A stretch of DNA of 5,288 nucleotides, taken from NCBI GenBank assembly GCA_009776905.1, contig WRMX01000074.1:1-5288 (forward strand), in the 5' to 3' direction. The notes below the pieces were generated by a model. It was not told where the DNA came from and made no database searches. It worked only from the letters and a program-made list of their open reading frames with translations. The position numbers and the translations under genes are program-made. Below are positions 4,830-5,288 of this stretch, in pieces. The DNA comes from Oscillospiraceae bacterium. GTDB lineage: Bacteria; Bacillota; Clostridia; Oscillospirales; Oscillospiraceae. Position 1 is the stretch's first letter. Every line of letters starts with the position of its first letter.

Positions 4830-4848
4830 CACGAAAGATTGATAATTA
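4819..4848 (+). repeat. Dispersed repeat copy D, upstream of ylxR
   Basis: GAGCCAAGCCTCACG (4819-4833) resembles GCGGAGCCTCACG of copy B. It runs directly into GAAAGATTGATAATTA (4833-4848), identical to 2544-2559 before the ferredoxin except one base. An ATG at 4850 follows this block, but it opens a frame shifted from ylxR. A further core fragment GCGGAGCCCT lies at 4860-4869, identical to 2305-2314. Confidence 0.6.
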
Positions 4849-4910
4849 AATGCTGCAGAGCGGAGCCCTGATGTCGATGCGGCATGTGCGGTATATTGCG
4901 AGGTGTGGAA

Positions 4911-5183
4911 TTGCCAAAGAAAATACCGATGCGGCAGTGCCTCGGATGCCGCGTGATGAAGCCAAAGCGCGAGCTTATACGCGTGGTCAGATCTCCGGAG
5001 GGCGATATATCAATCGATTTCAAGGGGAAGAAATCCGGCCGCGGCGCATATGTTTGCCACGATATGGAATGCTTGAAAAGAGCGATCAAGTCAAAAGCGC
5101 TGTCGAGAGCTTTTGGCGTCCCTATCCCGGACAATATCATTGATGAATTGAATTTGCAAATGGAGGGCACGGATGGACCGTAA
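4911..5183 (+). CDS. ylxR: YlxR family RNA-binding protein (RNase P modulator RnpM)
   Basis: A 90-residue basic protein of the YlxR (DUF448) family, encoded between nusA and ylxQ as in most Bacillota. The B. subtilis homologue has been reported to bind RNase P RNA and modulate its activity (RnpM). Motifs in order: IPMRQCLGC (5-13) with the paired cysteines C10 and C13, MKPKRELIRVVR (16-27), the signature SGRGAYVC (42-49) and C54. I prefer TTG 4911 as start: GAGGTG (4900-4905) is 5 nt upstream and translation then begins MPKKIPMRQC, matching the usual start and the usual length of about 90. ATG 4884 is in frame and would add nine residues, but lacks a near ribosome binding site. The 3' end overlaps ylxQ by 11 nt, indicating translational coupling. 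Confidence 0.92.
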   Translation: MPKKIPMRQCLGCRVMKPKRELIRVVRSPEGDISIDFKGKKSGRGAYVCHDMECLKRAIKSKALSRAFGVPIPDNIIDELNLQMEGTDGP

Positions 5184-5288
5184 CCTACAATTTCTCGGTT
5201 TGGCGAAGAAAGCGGGCGCGCTTGCTATAGGGGCGGAAGATGCCGCTGCTGCGGTGAGTTCCGGAAGAGCCGCTGCGGTCATTTCGGC
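5173..5288 (+). CDS. ylxQ: L7Ae-family ribosomal protein YlxQ, 5' part only
   Basis: The first 38 codons of a gene cut by the window end. The sequence begins MDRNLQFLGLAKKAGALA, followed by a G-E-D pattern and the segment AAVSSGRAAAVIS (about residues 25-37), the pattern of L7Ae-type kink-turn RNA-binding proteins of the YlxQ group (LGLAxRAGKL-x-G, then VxxGKAxLVI). ATG 5173 is preceded by GGAGGG (5162-5167) with 5 nt spacing, inside the end of ylxR. The expected full length is about 100 residues; the conserved C-terminal half is not in the window. infB would be expected next. Confidence 0.88.
   Translation, partial: MDRNLQFLGLAKKAGALAIGAEDAAAAVSSGRAAAVIS

Noticed and set aside
4850..5143. 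Plus-strand 97-codon frame starting with ATG right after the GAAAGATTGATAATTA block
   Set aside because: Its start context is tempting, but it overlaps ylxR in another frame and its product shows no motif, while the ylxR frame carries the family signatures.

Overview
The window most likely comes from a Bacillota genome, probably an anaerobic member of the Clostridia. The gene order rimP-nusA-ylxR-ylxQ is the classic Gram-positive arrangement that normally continues into infB and rbfA. The Shine-Dalgarno sequences are strong (GGAGGGG before nusA), and NusA is the short form of about 350 residues without C-terminal acidic repeats. Its sequence reminded me of Oscillospiraceae-type NusA, but that is recollection and not a search result. 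There is no rRNA, tRNA, CRISPR array, transposase or integrase in the window.

Layout. Positions 1-234 are non-coding. They hold a perfect-arm hairpin, the left copy of an inverted repeat, and a plausible sigma-A type promoter with an extended -10. Positions 235-2229 encode a 664-residue FAD flavoprotein of the AprA / fumarate reductase superfamily. Positions 2230-2558 are an unusually long gap for a two-gene redox operon, filled with hairpins and short repeats. Positions 2559-2900 encode a 113-residue protein with two [4Fe-4S] motifs, like the AprB subunit of adenylylsulfate reductase. Positions 2901-3183 are non-coding: a strong hairpin, the right copy of the inverted repeat, a promoter and an intrinsic terminator in the leader of the next operon. 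Then come rimP (3184-3663), nusA (3740-4792), ylxR/rnpM (4911-5183, TTG start preferred) and the 5' end of ylxQ (5173 to the window end).

How the parts work together. The flavoprotein and ferredoxin should form a soluble cytoplasmic two-subunit oxidoreductase, with electrons passing through the two FeS clusters to FAD. The fold and partner are AprAB-like, but the AprA substrate-binding segment as I remember it is not preserved and no sulfate-activation gene is visible, so the substrate is unknown. The second operon is housekeeping: RimP matures the 30S subunit, NusA controls pausing, termination and antitermination, YlxR (RnpM) modulates RNase P, and YlxQ is an L7Ae-type RNA-binding protein.

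The most notable non-coding signals are a roughly 37-bp imperfect inverted repeat (20 bp exact core) that brackets the whole AprAB-like locus; a dispersed repeat of the type GGCGGAGCCTCACGTTAG found in several intergenic regions and linked in three places to a second block resembling GAAAGATTGATAATTA; a four-copy 13-bp tandem repeat running across the nusA stop codon; and a leader terminator before rimP-nusA that suits NusA autoregulation.
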